Assembly (NCBI RefSeq): GCF_014197015.1
Contig: NZ_JACIET010000001.1
Location: 1,364,001-1,428,000 of the forward strand
Direction of reading: 5' to 3'
DNA: 64,000 bases
Source of the DNA: Niveibacterium umoris
Lineage (GTDB): Bacteria; Pseudomonadota; Gammaproteobacteria; Burkholderiales; Rhodocyclaceae
Position numbers and translations under genes: made by a program. Under the pieces are notes generated by a model. That model was not told the DNA's origin and did not search any database. It saw only the letters and a program-made list of their open reading frames with translations. Position 1 is the first letter of the stretch; the number at the start of each line of letters is the position of its first letter. This document shows positions 37,209 through 45,759 of the stretch, piece after piece.

Positions 37209-37844
37209 ATGAGCGAACATTCAGCCGGCGGCCTTTCCGTCCGCAGCGCACTCGCGATGGTGGTATTTACCGTGGTCTTCACCGCGGTCATGGCAGCGGT
37301 CTACCTGCTGACGCTGGCGCCGATTGCCCGAAGCGCCAAGGCGGAAAAACTGCTCTTGATCGATCAGATCCTGCCGCGCGAGCTGTACGACAACGCCTTG
37401 CTCGATGACGTGCTCGCGCTGCCCGCCACGCCGGAGCTTGGTCTCGAACAAGGCGGCAAAGTGTGGCGTGCGCGTCGTGGCGGACAACCCGCGGCAATCG
37501 TGATCGAAGCGGTCGCACCGGATGGCTACTCGGGCAACATTTCTCTGATCGTTGCGGTGAGCGCCGACGGTCATCTGCTCGGCACCCGCGTCACCGAGCA
37601 CCGGGAAACACCCGGCCTCGGCGACTATATCGATCCGAAGAAGGACAAGAACAAGGCGCATCCCTGGATCGCGCAGTTTGAAGGCAAGTCCGCCGATCTG
37701 CCGCCAACGGCATGGTCGGTGAAGAAAGACGGCGGTGTATTCGACTATTCCACCGGCGCGACGATCAGCCCGCGCGCAGTCACCCACGCCGTCGGCCGCG
37801 TCGTGGCCTACGTCAGCGCCCACCGCGATACGCTGTTCCGGTAA
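37209..37844 (+). CDS. rnfG: Rnf/Rsx complex subunit G
   Basis: A 211-residue protein with one N-terminal membrane helix (about 13-35) and a periplasmic FMN-binding domain. DYSTGATISPRAVT near residue 180 contains the Thr for covalent FMN attachment. HRETPGLGD is the other conserved segment. rnfE begins 11 bases after its stop, preceded by GGAGG. Confidence 0.94.
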   Translation: MSEHSAGGLSVRSALAMVVFTVVFTAVMAAVYLLTLAPIARSAKAEKLLLIDQILPRELYDNALLDDVLALPATPELGLEQGGKVWRARRGGQPAAIVIEAVAPDGYSGNISLIVAVSADGHLLGTRVTEHRETPGLGDYIDPKKDKNKAHPWIAQFEGKSADLPPTAWSVKKDGGVFDYSTGATISPRAVTHAVGRVVAYVSAHRDTLFR

Positions 37845-37855
37845 GGAGGCCCTGC

Positions 37856-38536
37856 ATGAACATCCAGCACCTTCGTCAGATTGCCCATGCCGGCCTGTGG
37901 AAGAACAACACCGGCCTGGTGCAATTGCTGGGCATGTGCCCGATCCTGGCGGTATCGACCAACCTCATCAATGGCGTGAGCCTCGGTATTGCGACCGCGA
38001 TCGTGATGGCGCTGTCCGGTGCGGTCGTCGCGGCGCTGCGCAACGTCATCCCCTATGAAATCCGTATCCCGGTCTTCATCCTGATCATCGCGGCCCTCGT
38101 GACGGTGATCGATCTGGCGATGAACGCCTATGTCCACAGCCTTTATCTCGTTCTGGGCATCTTCGTTCCGCTGATCGTGACCAACTGCATCGTGCTGGCA
38201 CGCGTCGAAGCCTTCGCAGCCAAGAACGGCGTCATCTCCTCGGCGGTGGACGGTTTCGCGATGGGTGGCGGTCTGGTGTGGCTGCTCGGGCTTCTGGGCG
38301 GCATCCGCGAAGTGATCGGCACGGGCATGCTTTTCAACGGCATCGAAATGATCATCCCGTCTGCGCAGCCGCTGCGTGTTTTGCCGGAGCACTATCCCGG
38401 TTTCCTGGTCGCGATCCTGCCGCCGGGGGCCTTCATCACCCTCGCGTGTCTGATCGCCGGCAAGAGCTGGCTCGACAAGCGCGCTGCCGCACGTGCAGCA
38501 GCTGCGCCGCAAACGGCGAGCCCGGTCAGCGCCTGA
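37856..38536 (+). CDS. rnfE: Rnf/Rsx complex subunit E
   Basis: A 226-residue membrane protein homologous to RnfA/NqrD with six helices. NNTGLVQLLGMCPILAVSTN and LGIFVPLIVTNCIVLARVE carry the paired conserved Cys motifs. ATG at 37856 has GGAGG seven bases upstream. It ends 12 bases before nth, completing the canonical order. Confidence 0.94.
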   Translation: MNIQHLRQIAHAGLWKNNTGLVQLLGMCPILAVSTNLINGVSLGIATAIVMALSGAVVAALRNVIPYEIRIPVFILIIAALVTVIDLAMNAYVHSLYLVLGIFVPLIVTNCIVLARVEAFAAKNGVISSAVDGFAMGGGLVWLLGLLGGIREVIGTGMLFNGIEMIIPSAQPLRVLPEHYPGFLVAILPPGAFITLACLIAGKSWLDKRAAARAAAAPQTASPVSA

Positions 38537-38548
38537 GCCCTGAGCGAC

Positions 38549-39193
38549 ATGGCGAAGCTCATGCCGCGCGCGTCGGTCGCCGAGGCGTTCCGCCGCTGGC
38601 GTGAGGCCAACCCGGAACCGACAACTGAACTGGAATACGGCAATGCGTTCCAGTTGCTGGTTGCGGTCGTGCTATCGGCGCAATCGACCGACAAGGGCGT
38701 GAATCTGGCGACACGCCGGCTCTTCCCGCTGGCACCTGACGCAGCCGCAATGGCAAGCCTCGGTGAAGAAGGCATTGCCGAACAGATCAAGACGATCGGC
38801 CTGTATCGCAACAAGGCGCGGAACGTCGCAATGCTGTCGCGCATGCTGCTCGAGCGACACGCCGGCGAAGTCCCGCCCGATCGCGCGGCGCTGGAAGCCT
38901 TGCCCGGCGTTGGCCGCAAGACCGCGAACGTGGTCCTCAACACCCTCTTCCGGCAGCCGACGATGGCAGTCGACACCCACATCTTCCGCGTCGCCAATCG
39001 CATGGGGCTGGCGCCGGGCAAGGATGTGGTCGAGGTCGAGCAAGCCTTGCTGCGCCGCGTTCCCAAGGACTACCTGCTGGATGCCCATCACTGGCTGATC
39101 CTGCACGGACGCTATGTGTGCACCGCGCGCAAACCGGACTGCCTGAATTGCGTGGTCCGCGACCTTTGCGAATGTCGCGACAAGACCGCCTGA
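38549..39193 (+). CDS. nth: Endonuclease III
   Basis: A 214-residue base-excision repair glycosylase/AP lyase for oxidised pyrimidines. The helix-hairpin-helix LPGVGRKTANVVLN contains the catalytic Lys, and VDTHIFRVANR the catalytic Asp. The C-terminal 4Fe-4S ligands are C-x6-C-x2-C-x5-C, beginning CTARKPDCLNC. It is co-transcribed with rnf as in enterobacteria. Confidence 0.96.
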   Translation: MAKLMPRASVAEAFRRWREANPEPTTELEYGNAFQLLVAVVLSAQSTDKGVNLATRRLFPLAPDAAAMASLGEEGIAEQIKTIGLYRNKARNVAMLSRMLLERHAGEVPPDRAALEALPGVGRKTANVVLNTLFRQPTMAVDTHIFRVANRMGLAPGKDVVEVEQALLRRVPKDYLLDAHHWLILHGRYVCTARKPDCLNCVVRDLCECRDKTA

Positions 39194-39256
39194 CACGGCG
39201 GCGCAAGCGGCAAGCACTTACGCCATACGCTCCATCACCACCAAGTCGAGGCCCAG

Positions 39257-39688
39257 GTGTTCAACCCATCCCGTGACCAAGCCCGCCGCTTCTTCATCGA
39301 TGCCTGGCAGAAGTACCGCGCGCGCGGCGTTCTGACCCCGCTGGAACAGATTGCCGCCGATCTGGTGAAAGAGCACCCGGAATACCACACCGTGATCGAG
39401 GATCCTGAAGCCGCCGACAAGGACTTCTCACCCGAGGACGGGCAGATCAATCCCTTCCTGCATCTTTCATTGCATCTGGCGATCCACGAACAGCTCTCGA
39501 TTGACCAGCCTCCGGGGCTGCGAGGCGCTTACGACGACTGCTTGGCGGTGCGGGGTGATCGCCATGCGGCGCTGCATGACGTGCTGGAAAGCCTCGGCGA
39601 GACAATCTGGGAGGCGCAGCGCAGCGGTGCGCCGCTCGACGCTGCTGCGTATGTCGAGCGGGTCAAGCGACGGGCGCGCGTGGCCTGA
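39257..39688 (+). CDS. DUF1841 family protein
   Basis: A 143-residue protein starting at GTG with CGAGG upstream. MFNPSRDQARRFFIDAWQKY and the PFLHLSLHLAIHEQLSIDQP segment match the DUF1841 family, common in beta- and gammaproteobacteria. The His-rich HLSLHLAIHEQ stretch might bind a metal. No function is established. It follows nth and converges on the cytochrome genes. Confidence 0.88.
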   Translation: MFNPSRDQARRFFIDAWQKYRARGVLTPLEQIAADLVKEHPEYHTVIEDPEAADKDFSPEDGQINPFLHLSLHLAIHEQLSIDQPPGLRGAYDDCLAVRGDRHAALHDVLESLGETIWEAQRSGAPLDAAAYVERVKRRARVA

Positions 39689-39721
39689 TCAGCCTTCCGT
39701 CAGACAAGCCGGGCGACTCAA

Positions 39722-39747
39722 AGGGTGCGCCTGGGTGAGCGCACCCT
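39722..39747. terminator. Hairpin between convergent DUF1841 and cytochrome genes
   Basis: AGGGTGCGC and GCGCACCCT form a perfect 9-bp stem with an 8-base loop in the 62-base convergent gap. The T-tract is short on either strand, so it is a probable weak bidirectional terminator. Confidence 0.55.
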
Positions 39748-39750
39748 CGA

Positions 39751-40080
39751 TCAACGTTTGGCGATATTCAAGCCCTTCTGCGCCGAAAAGTAAGCGGCAA
39801 CGTCGGCCACGTCTTCCTTGGTTAGCGGAGCCGCCATCCCCATCATGATCGGGTTCTTGCGCTTGCCCGCCTTGTAGTCGGTGAGCGCGCGCACGATGTA
39901 GTCCTCGTGCTGGCCGGCGAGCTTGGGAAAATCGGGCGATGCAGAATTGCCGTCGGCGCCATGGCACGCGGCACACATTGCCGATTTCTCCTTGCCCTTG
40001 ATCGCATCGCCGGCTTGGGCAGGCAGCGCGAGCATCGCCAGCGCGGTCAGTGCCACCAGATCGAATCGTGTGAGCTTCAT
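39751..40080 (-). CDS. Periplasmic cytochrome c (c553/c4-like)
   Basis: A 109-residue monohaem class I cytochrome c. A signal peptide (about 1-23, ending LPAQA) precedes the haem motif CAACH. The axial Met is likely in NPIMMGMAAPLT. DVADVAAYFSAQK is the C-terminal helix. It overlaps the upstream cytochrome gene by four bases, so the two are made together, probably as electron carriers to a terminal oxidase. It resembles one half of a cytochrome c4. Confidence 0.9.
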   Translation of the reverse strand: MKLTRFDLVALTALAMLALPAQAGDAIKGKEKSAMCAACHGADGNSASPDFPKLAGQHEDYIVRALTDYKAGKRKNPIMMGMAAPLTKEDVADVAAYFSAQKGLNIAKR

Positions 40081-40397
40081 TTCTGCGCTCCGAAGTAGGC
40101 GGCGATATCGGCCATGTCTTGCTCGCTCAGGGTCTCAACGATGCCTTTCATGGTTGGGTGGCTGCGATCACCGCTCTTGTATGCCTGCAACGCTTTCACG
40201 AGGTATTCCGGATGCTGCCCGCCGAGCTTGGGCACGTGATACACGCTCGGGAACGTGGCCTTGTAGTCCGGGATACCGTGACAGCCCAGGCACATCGAGA
40301 CCTTCTTGCGGCCCGCGTCAGGATTGCCCTGCACCGCGAAGGCCGTGCCGCAGACAAGCAGCAGCACCGAAACCAACAGCCCCTTCGTTATTTTCAT
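40077..40397 (-). CDS. Periplasmic cytochrome c (c553/c4-like)
   Basis: A 106-residue monohaem cytochrome c with a signal peptide (about 1-21, ending GTAFA) and CLGCH. The Met ligand is likely in HPTMKGIVETLS. DMADIAAYFGAQK closes the protein. It is first of a two-gene operon with a related cytochrome, suggesting a split diheme c4-like pair. The ATG has a strong AGAGGGGA ribosome site. Confidence 0.9.
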   Translation of the reverse strand: MKITKGLLVSVLLLVCGTAFAVQGNPDAGRKKVSMCLGCHGIPDYKATFPSVYHVPKLGGQHPEYLVKALQAYKSGDRSHPTMKGIVETLSEQDMADIAAYFGAQK

Positions 40398-40590
40398 GAG
40401 TCCCCTCTGGTGGTATGGATTGGGAGGCGTTGTAGCGGACCGATTCTATGCCGGGCCGTTTTCAGGCGTCAAAACTCCTTTCGGATCGCGCATTTTGAGC
40501 CTCGTCAACGCTTTGTCACCCGGTCGTTTTGTTGCACAGGCAGACTTTGCAACGCATGATTCAGACTTCCGATTCAGCAACAGAGCGACC

Positions 40591-41439
40591 ATGACCCAGC
40601 GCTTCGAAGGCACCGACCAGTACGTTGCCACCCCCGACCTGATGCTGGCGGTGAATGCCGCCATTCGCCTGCAGCGCCCCCTGTTGATCAAGGGTGAACC
40701 GGGCACCGGCAAGACCATGCTGGCGGAGGAAGTCGCGACCGCGCTCGGCCTGCCGCTCTATCAGTGGCACATCAAGTCGACCACCAAGGCTCAGCAAGGT
40801 CTGTACGAGTACGACGCGGTCTCGCGCCTGCGCGATTCCCAACTCGGCGACGACCGCGTCAAGGACATCGGCAACTACATCGTGCAGGGTGTGCTGTGGA
40901 AGGCCTTTGCCCACGACGCACCGTCGGTGGTGCTGATCGACGAGATCGACAAGGCCGATATCGAGTTTCCGAACGACCTGCTGCGCGAACTCGACCGCAT
41001 GGAGTTTCATGTCTATGAGACCCAGCAGACCATCCGCGCACTGCACCGCCCGATCCTCTTCATCACGTCGAACAACGAGAAGGAACTGCCCGACGCCTTC
41101 CTGCGCCGCTGTTTCTTCCACTACATTAAGTTCCCGGACAGGGACACGATGGAAAAGATCGTTAGCGTGCATTTCCCGGACATCCACGAAAAACTGCTGC
41201 GCGCTGCCCTCGAAGTATTCTTCGAGTTGCGCGAGGTGCCGGGGCTGAAGAAGAAGCCGACCACTTCGGAATTGCTCGACTGGCTGCGCCTGCTGGCGGC
41301 CGAAGAGGTATCTGCCGAGAGCCTGCGCGCGCCCGGCAACAAACCCGTCGTTCCACCGCTTGCCGGCGCGTTGCTCAAGAATGAACAGGACATCGCACTG
41401 TTCGAGCGCCTTGTCGCCATGGCCAAGCAGAATCGCTGA
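40591..41439 (+). CDS. MoxR-type AAA+ ATPase
   Basis: A 282-residue MoxR-family chaperone ATPase. Walker A GEPGTGKTM is near residue 33 and Walker B VVLIDEIDKAD near 112. Sensor 1 TSNNEKELPDAFLRRC follows. Such ATPases act with VWA proteins to insert metals or assemble complexes. A VWA/CoxE-like partner starts 9 bases downstream. ATG at 40591 fits the family N-terminus; the frame extends upstream across the cytochrome promoter without homology. Confidence 0.9.
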   Translation: MTQRFEGTDQYVATPDLMLAVNAAIRLQRPLLIKGEPGTGKTMLAEEVATALGLPLYQWHIKSTTKAQQGLYEYDAVSRLRDSQLGDDRVKDIGNYIVQGVLWKAFAHDAPSVVLIDEIDKADIEFPNDLLRELDRMEFHVYETQQTIRALHRPILFITSNNEKELPDAFLRRCFFHYIKFPDRDTMEKIVSVHFPDIHEKLLRAALEVFFELREVPGLKKKPTTSELLDWLRLLAAEEVSAESLRAPGNKPVVPPLAGALLKNEQDIALFERLVAMAKQNR

Positions 41440-41448
41440 CGCGGCTCG

Positions 41449-42627
41449 ATGCTCACCGACTTCTTCCTGCACCTGAAGGCCAGCAAGATTCCGGTTTCGA
41501 CCACGGAATTCCTGACCCTGCTCGAAGCCCTGCAGGCCGGTGTGACCGCACCCAGCATCGACGATTTCTACATTCTGGCGCGCGCCACGCTGGTCAAGGA
41601 CGAGTCCCATTACGACAAGTTCGATCGCGCCTTCGGTGTCTTCTTCAGGGGCGTCACCGAACTTCCGGGGCTGGAAGCCGACATTCCGGAGGATTGGCTG
41701 CGCCGCGTGATGCAGCGGCACCTGAGCCCCGAGGAAAAGGCCAAGCTGGAGAAGTTGGGCTGGGACAAGCTGATGGAAGAGTTCCGCAAGCGGCTCGAGG
41801 AGCAGAAGGAACACCACTCAGGCGGTAGCAAGTGGATCGGCACCGGCGGCAGTTCGCCGTTCGGCGCCCACGGCTACCATCCGGAAGGCATCCGCGTGGG
41901 CCCCGAATCAGCCGGTAACCGGACGGCGGTGAAGGTGTGGGAACAGCGCCAGTATCGCAACCTGGATGATTCGGTCGAGTTGGGCACCCGCAACATCAAG
42001 GTTGCCCTGCGGCGGCTGCGGCGCTTCGCGCGCGAGGGCGCAGCCGAGGAACTGGATCTCGACGGCACGATTTCGGCCACCGCCCGCAACGCGGGCTGGC
42101 TTGACCTGAGAATGCGGCCGGAACGCCATAACACCGTCAAGGTTCTGATCTTCTTCGACGTCGGCGGCTCGATGGACGACCACATCAAGGTCTGCGAAGA
42201 GCTGTTCTCCGCCGTGCGCGGCGAGTTCAAGCACCTCGAGTACTTCTATTTCCACAATTGCGTTTACGAATCGGTGTGGCGCGACAACGCGCGCCGCTTT
42301 GCAAGCAAACGTCCCCTGCTCGACGTGCTTCACACCTACGGGCCCGACTACAAGCTGATCATCGTAGGGGATGCAACCATGAGCCCTTATGAGATCATGG
42401 TGCCGGGCGGTTCGGTCGAGCACTACAACGAAGAGCCCGGCGCGGCATGGCTGCGACGTCTTCTGGACGCCTATCCGAGCGCTTGCTGGATCAATCCAGA
42501 ACATGAACCTGGCTGGTCGTACCGCCAGTCGATTACCCTGATCCGTCAGATCATGGCTGACCGCATGTTCCCCCTCACCATTGACGGCCTTGAACGCGCG
42601 ATGCGGCAGTTATCCCGCAAGCGTTAG
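41449..42627 (+). CDS. VWA (CoxE-like) domain protein
   Basis: A 392-residue protein with a C-terminal von Willebrand A domain. The MIDAS-like loop reads FFDVGGSMDD near residue 235, DxGGS instead of DxSxS. YFYFHNCVYESVW and LIIVGDATMSPYE are further conserved segments. The family (related to CoxE) partners MoxR ATPases, as the immediate upstream gene shows. The target complex is unknown; no cox, nor or rubisco genes are near. Confidence 0.88.
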   Translation: MLTDFFLHLKASKIPVSTTEFLTLLEALQAGVTAPSIDDFYILARATLVKDESHYDKFDRAFGVFFRGVTELPGLEADIPEDWLRRVMQRHLSPEEKAKLEKLGWDKLMEEFRKRLEEQKEHHSGGSKWIGTGGSSPFGAHGYHPEGIRVGPESAGNRTAVKVWEQRQYRNLDDSVELGTRNIKVALRRLRRFAREGAAEELDLDGTISATARNAGWLDLRMRPERHNTVKVLIFFDVGGSMDDHIKVCEELFSAVRGEFKHLEYFYFHNCVYESVWRDNARRFASKRPLLDVLHTYGPDYKLIIVGDATMSPYEIMVPGGSVEHYNEEPGAAWLRRLLDAYPSACWINPEHEPGWSYRQSITLIRQIMADRMFPLTIDGLERAMRQLSRKR

Positions 42628-42645
42628 GTCAGTGCGAGCAAAACA

Positions 42646-42906
42646 ATGTCCCCCTTACTCGTTGATGTCCTTGGCTACATCGCCGCCACGCTGACTACCG
42701 TCGCCTTCGTGCCACAGGCCTGGCTGACCTGGAAAACGCGCTCCGCCCATGGCGTCTCGCTCGGCATGTACTGCGTATTCGTCGCTGGCATCGTGATGTG
42801 GCTGGTCTACGGCCTCTTCATTTCTGCCTGGCCTGTCGTCATCGCCAACGTCGTCACGCTCGCGCTGGCTTCTTTCATCCTTGCGATGAAGATTCGCTAC
42901 GGCTGA
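42646..42906 (+). CDS. SemiSWEET sugar transporter
   Basis: An 86-residue membrane protein with three predicted helices. LGYIAATLTTVAFVPQAWLTW contains the PQ-loop motif and VSLGMYCVFVAGIVMWLVYG follows. SemiSWEETs are half-transporters that dimerise to pass sugars. It starts 18 bases after the VWA gene and may be co-transcribed, though a link in function is not obvious. Confidence 0.88.
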   Translation: MSPLLVDVLGYIAATLTTVAFVPQAWLTWKTRSAHGVSLGMYCVFVAGIVMWLVYGLFISAWPVVIANVVTLALASFILAMKIRYG

Positions 42907-42982
42907 GCATCTGGCAGCCGTACCTCAGCCACAAGAAACGGCGCTATGATCCTCGCAACCAACGGTGAGGGGAGCAGCCAGA

Positions 42983-44620
42983 ATGGGTTTCAGCGTCCAC
43001 AGACTCGTCGTGCTGGCAAGGTATCTGGGCCTGTTCTTCCTGTTTGCGGCCAACGTGGCCCTGGCCGCCACCGCCTCTGCGCCGCCCGCCGCAGTCGAAG
43101 CGACACTGACTGTCGCCAACCGCACGGTAGCCACCTTCAGAACGAACTTCAGCGGAGCGACACCCGAGGTTCGCGCCGCTCGCGCCGAGAGGCGCATCAA
43201 GGAACTTGGCGATCAAGGCGTCACGCCCGAGGTCGAACTGGTTCCGTACTCGGTCGACGGCACAATGGGAATCGCGATTCGAGCCGGCGATCAGATCCTG
43301 TTCGCGTTGTCGCCGGGAGACCTGGATCCCGAGGCCAGCCTGTCGCTGAATGACACGGCCGAAGAATCGGCAAAACAGGTACGCGAGGTACTCCAGGCCT
43401 ATCAGGAACAGACAACGCCACGCATGCTGCTGCGCGGCATCCTGCTGACGCTGCTCGCAACCGCGATCGCATGGGGCCTGCTGTGGTTGCTGCTGCAAAT
43501 CGGGCGCAGAGTTACCGCGCGTGTCGCCCTGCAACTTGAGCGCCGCCTCGAAAAGACCCGCGGCGTGGGCTGGGCCCGCTATACCTACGGGCTGATCCTG
43601 CGGGTTGCGCAGCTCGTTCTGCTCGTCGTCGCACTGTTCGTGCTCGACCTCTGGCTGACCTTTGTCCTCAAACAGTTCCCGATCACGGCCCCGCTGGGCG
43701 ACCACCTGATCGAATATCTTTTCGTCTATGCCGCCCACTTCGGCGAAGCCATGCTGGGGGCGCTGCCGGGACTGGTCGCGATCGCGATCATCGTGGTCAT
43801 CTCGCAGGCTATTGCCGGCGTGGTTCGAAGCGTGTTCGATGCAGCGCAATCCGGCAATATTTCCCTTCCGGGAATCCATCCAGAAACCGCCTCCGCGACG
43901 CGGCGCATTGTCATCTGTGGCGTATGGGCCTTTGCGTTTGCGCTTTGTTACCCCTACATCCCGGGTTCAAATTCGGATGTCTTTAAGGGTGTCAGCGTAT
44001 TGCTGGGTTTCCTGCTCACGCTCGGTTCGGCCGGCGTGGTCAGCCAACTCATGGGCGGCCTGGTGCTTACCTATTCCCGCGCCTTGCGGGTCGGCGACTA
44101 TGTGCGCATTGGCGAGGTCGAAGGTGTGGTGCAGGAATTGAGCACGCTGTCGATCAAGATCGTCAATGTGCGCAACGAGGAAATCACCATTCCCAACGCG
44201 GCGCTGGTATCGAGCGCGATCTACAACTACTCCAAGCGCGCGACTTCCCAGGGCACGATGCTATCGACCAAGGTAACGATCGGCTATGACGCACCTTGGC
44301 GGCAGATCCACGCCCTGCTGATCGAGGCGGCCCATCGCGTGCCGGACATCCGCGACACGCCAGAGCCTTACGTCTACCAGCGCGCGCTCAACGATTTCTA
44401 CGTCGAGTACGAGCTGTTCTGTCAGATCAGCGAGGCGAAGCAGCGCGTGCCGATCTTGTCCAAGCTGCACGGCGCGATCCAGGACTGCTTCAACGAATAC
44501 GGCGTGCAGATCATGTCGCCGCATTTCTTCTCGCAACCTTCGCAGGCGGTACTTTCGCCGAAAGAACAGTGGTTTGCGGCGCCCGCCCGCAGCGCAGAGG
44601 AAAGTGCTCCTGCTGCTTGA
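42983..44620 (+). CDS. MscS-family mechanosensitive channel
   Basis: A 545-residue membrane protein. A signal-peptide-like segment (about 5-29, ending ALA) precedes a periplasmic domain (about 30-145). Four or five membrane helices follow. The MscS pore helix and beta domain are in GFLLTLGSAGVVSQLMGGL, RALRVGDYVRIGEVEGVV and ITIPNAALVSSAIYNYS. The C-terminal alpha/beta domain ends the protein. ATG at 42983 has GGGGAGC upstream and gives a clean signal peptide; GTG at 42965 is less likely. It should open on osmotic downshock. Confidence 0.88.
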   Translation: MGFSVHRLVVLARYLGLFFLFAANVALAATASAPPAAVEATLTVANRTVATFRTNFSGATPEVRAARAERRIKELGDQGVTPEVELVPYSVDGTMGIAIRAGDQILFALSPGDLDPEASLSLNDTAEESAKQVREVLQAYQEQTTPRMLLRGILLTLLATAIAWGLLWLLLQIGRRVTARVALQLERRLEKTRGVGWARYTYGLILRVAQLVLLVVALFVLDLWLTFVLKQFPITAPLGDHLIEYLFVYAAHFGEAMLGALPGLVAIAIIVVISQAIAGVVRSVFDAAQSGNISLPGIHPETASATRRIVICGVWAFAFALCYPYIPGSNSDVFKGVSVLLGFLLTLGSAGVVSQLMGGLVLTYSRALRVGDYVRIGEVEGVVQELSTLSIKIVNVRNEEITIPNAALVSSAIYNYSKRATSQGTMLSTKVTIGYDAPWRQIHALLIEAAHRVPDIRDTPEPYVYQRALNDFYVEYELFCQISEAKQRVPILSKLHGAIQDCFNEYGVQIMSPHFFSQPSQAVLSPKEQWFAAPARSAEESAPAA

Positions 44621-44711
44621 TCCGCGCCGAAAAGCATTGATTGCAGCGCGCCGTACGTAGAACTACGGAATCCTGCAGACCCAGTCTTCCGTACAATGCT
44701 GCGGTCATTTT

Positions 44712-44736
44712 CGGGCAGTGGATAGGCCGCTGCCCG
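44712..44736 (+). other. Leader hairpin upstream of the amino-acid-binding protein gene
   Basis: CGGGCAGTGG (44712-44721) and CCGCTGCCCG (44727-44736) pair over 10 bp, with one G-T wobble, around an ATAGG loop. A TACAAT -10-like element lies at about 44693-44698. The hairpin would therefore be in the 5' leader, about 46 bases before the ATG. Confidence 0.4.
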
Positions 44737-44782
44737 AACCGTGGACGGACCACAAGTCCTCCTGAACCAAGGCCCCTTCCCC

Positions 44783-45688
44783 ATGCTTTCGTTTGTTCGC
44801 AGTACCGTCGGCATTGCCATTTGCCTGGCCGCGCCGCTCCTACACGCAGAATCCACCGCAGCGGATACGCTGGAAAAGATCCGCCAGACGCATACCATCA
44901 CAATCGGCAACCGCGAAGCGGCACGCCCGTTCTCCTTCCTGAACGACCAGAAGCAGCCGGTCGGATATTCGATCGATCTCTGTCTCAAGGCGATCGATCA
45001 GATCAAGAAAGATCTCAAACTGCCGGAACTCAAGGTGCAGTACGTCACCGTGAGCGGCGCCGAGCGCATTCCAAAACTGCAGGAAGGCGCGATCGACATC
45101 GAATGCGGCTCCACCACCAACACCAAGGCACGTCAGGAGAAGGTCGACTTCAGCTACACGATCTTCGTTGCAGGCATGAAGCTGCTGACGCGCACAAATT
45201 CAGGCGTTGCCAACCATGTCGCCCTGGCCGGCAAACCGGTAGCACTGTCGAAGGGCACCACTTCAGAGAAACTGTTCACGCAATTGCGCGACTCTGAACT
45301 GGGCTCGATGAAGCTCGTGCAGTTCCCGAGCAACCTGGATGCGATCAAGGCGCTCGAGTCCGGCTCGGTGGCCGCATTCCCGCAAGACGATGTGTTGCTC
45401 ACAGGCCTGCTCAGCACCCGCGCGGATGCATCGCGCTTCGCACTGGTCGGCGACTACCTGTCGGTGGAACCGTACGCCATCATGGTCCGCAAGTCCGACG
45501 ATCGCCTGCTTGCCATCATCGACAAATCGCTCAAACAGATTTACGCGAGCGGCGAAATCAACGCGATCTACGAGCGCTGGTTCAATACCGAAACCCTCAA
45601 GCTGCCGATGTCCCGCCTGATGCGGGATTCGGTGATGCGCCCGAGCAAGGAGCCCGGCATCGCACGCGTGCTGGGTTACTCGCTGTAA
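44783..45688 (+). CDS. Periplasmic amino-acid-binding protein (GltI-like)
   Basis: A 301-residue substrate-binding protein of the glutamate/aspartate ABC-transporter type. A signal peptide (about 1-22, ending LLHA) precedes TITIGNREAARPFSFLND, VGYSIDLCLKAID, IDIECGSTTNTKARQEKVDFS and the C-terminal IYERWF. No ATPase or permease genes adjoin, so it is an orphan that must use a system elsewhere. A strong terminator follows. Confidence 0.88.
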   Translation: MLSFVRSTVGIAICLAAPLLHAESTAADTLEKIRQTHTITIGNREAARPFSFLNDQKQPVGYSIDLCLKAIDQIKKDLKLPELKVQYVTVSGAERIPKLQEGAIDIECGSTTNTKARQEKVDFSYTIFVAGMKLLTRTNSGVANHVALAGKPVALSKGTTSEKLFTQLRDSELGSMKLVQFPSNLDAIKALESGSVAAFPQDDVLLTGLLSTRADASRFALVGDYLSVEPYAIMVRKSDDRLLAIIDKSLKQIYASGEINAIYERWFNTETLKLPMSRLMRDSVMRPSKEPGIARVLGYSL

Positions 45689-45702
45689 GCCGAGACGGCA
45701 AA

Positions 45703-45740
45703 GAAAACGCCCCGCCGCATCACTGCGACGGGGCGTTTGC
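45703..45740. terminator. Bidirectional terminator between the binding protein gene and htpG
   Basis: Arms 45703-45717 and 45722-45736 pair over 15 bp with one C/A mismatch and a TCAC loop. A-rich sequence precedes and T-rich sequence follows, so it can stop transcription from both sides. It lies in the 71-base convergent gap. Confidence 0.85.
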
Positions 45741-45759
45741 GTTTTCACGCTCAGCGGGG

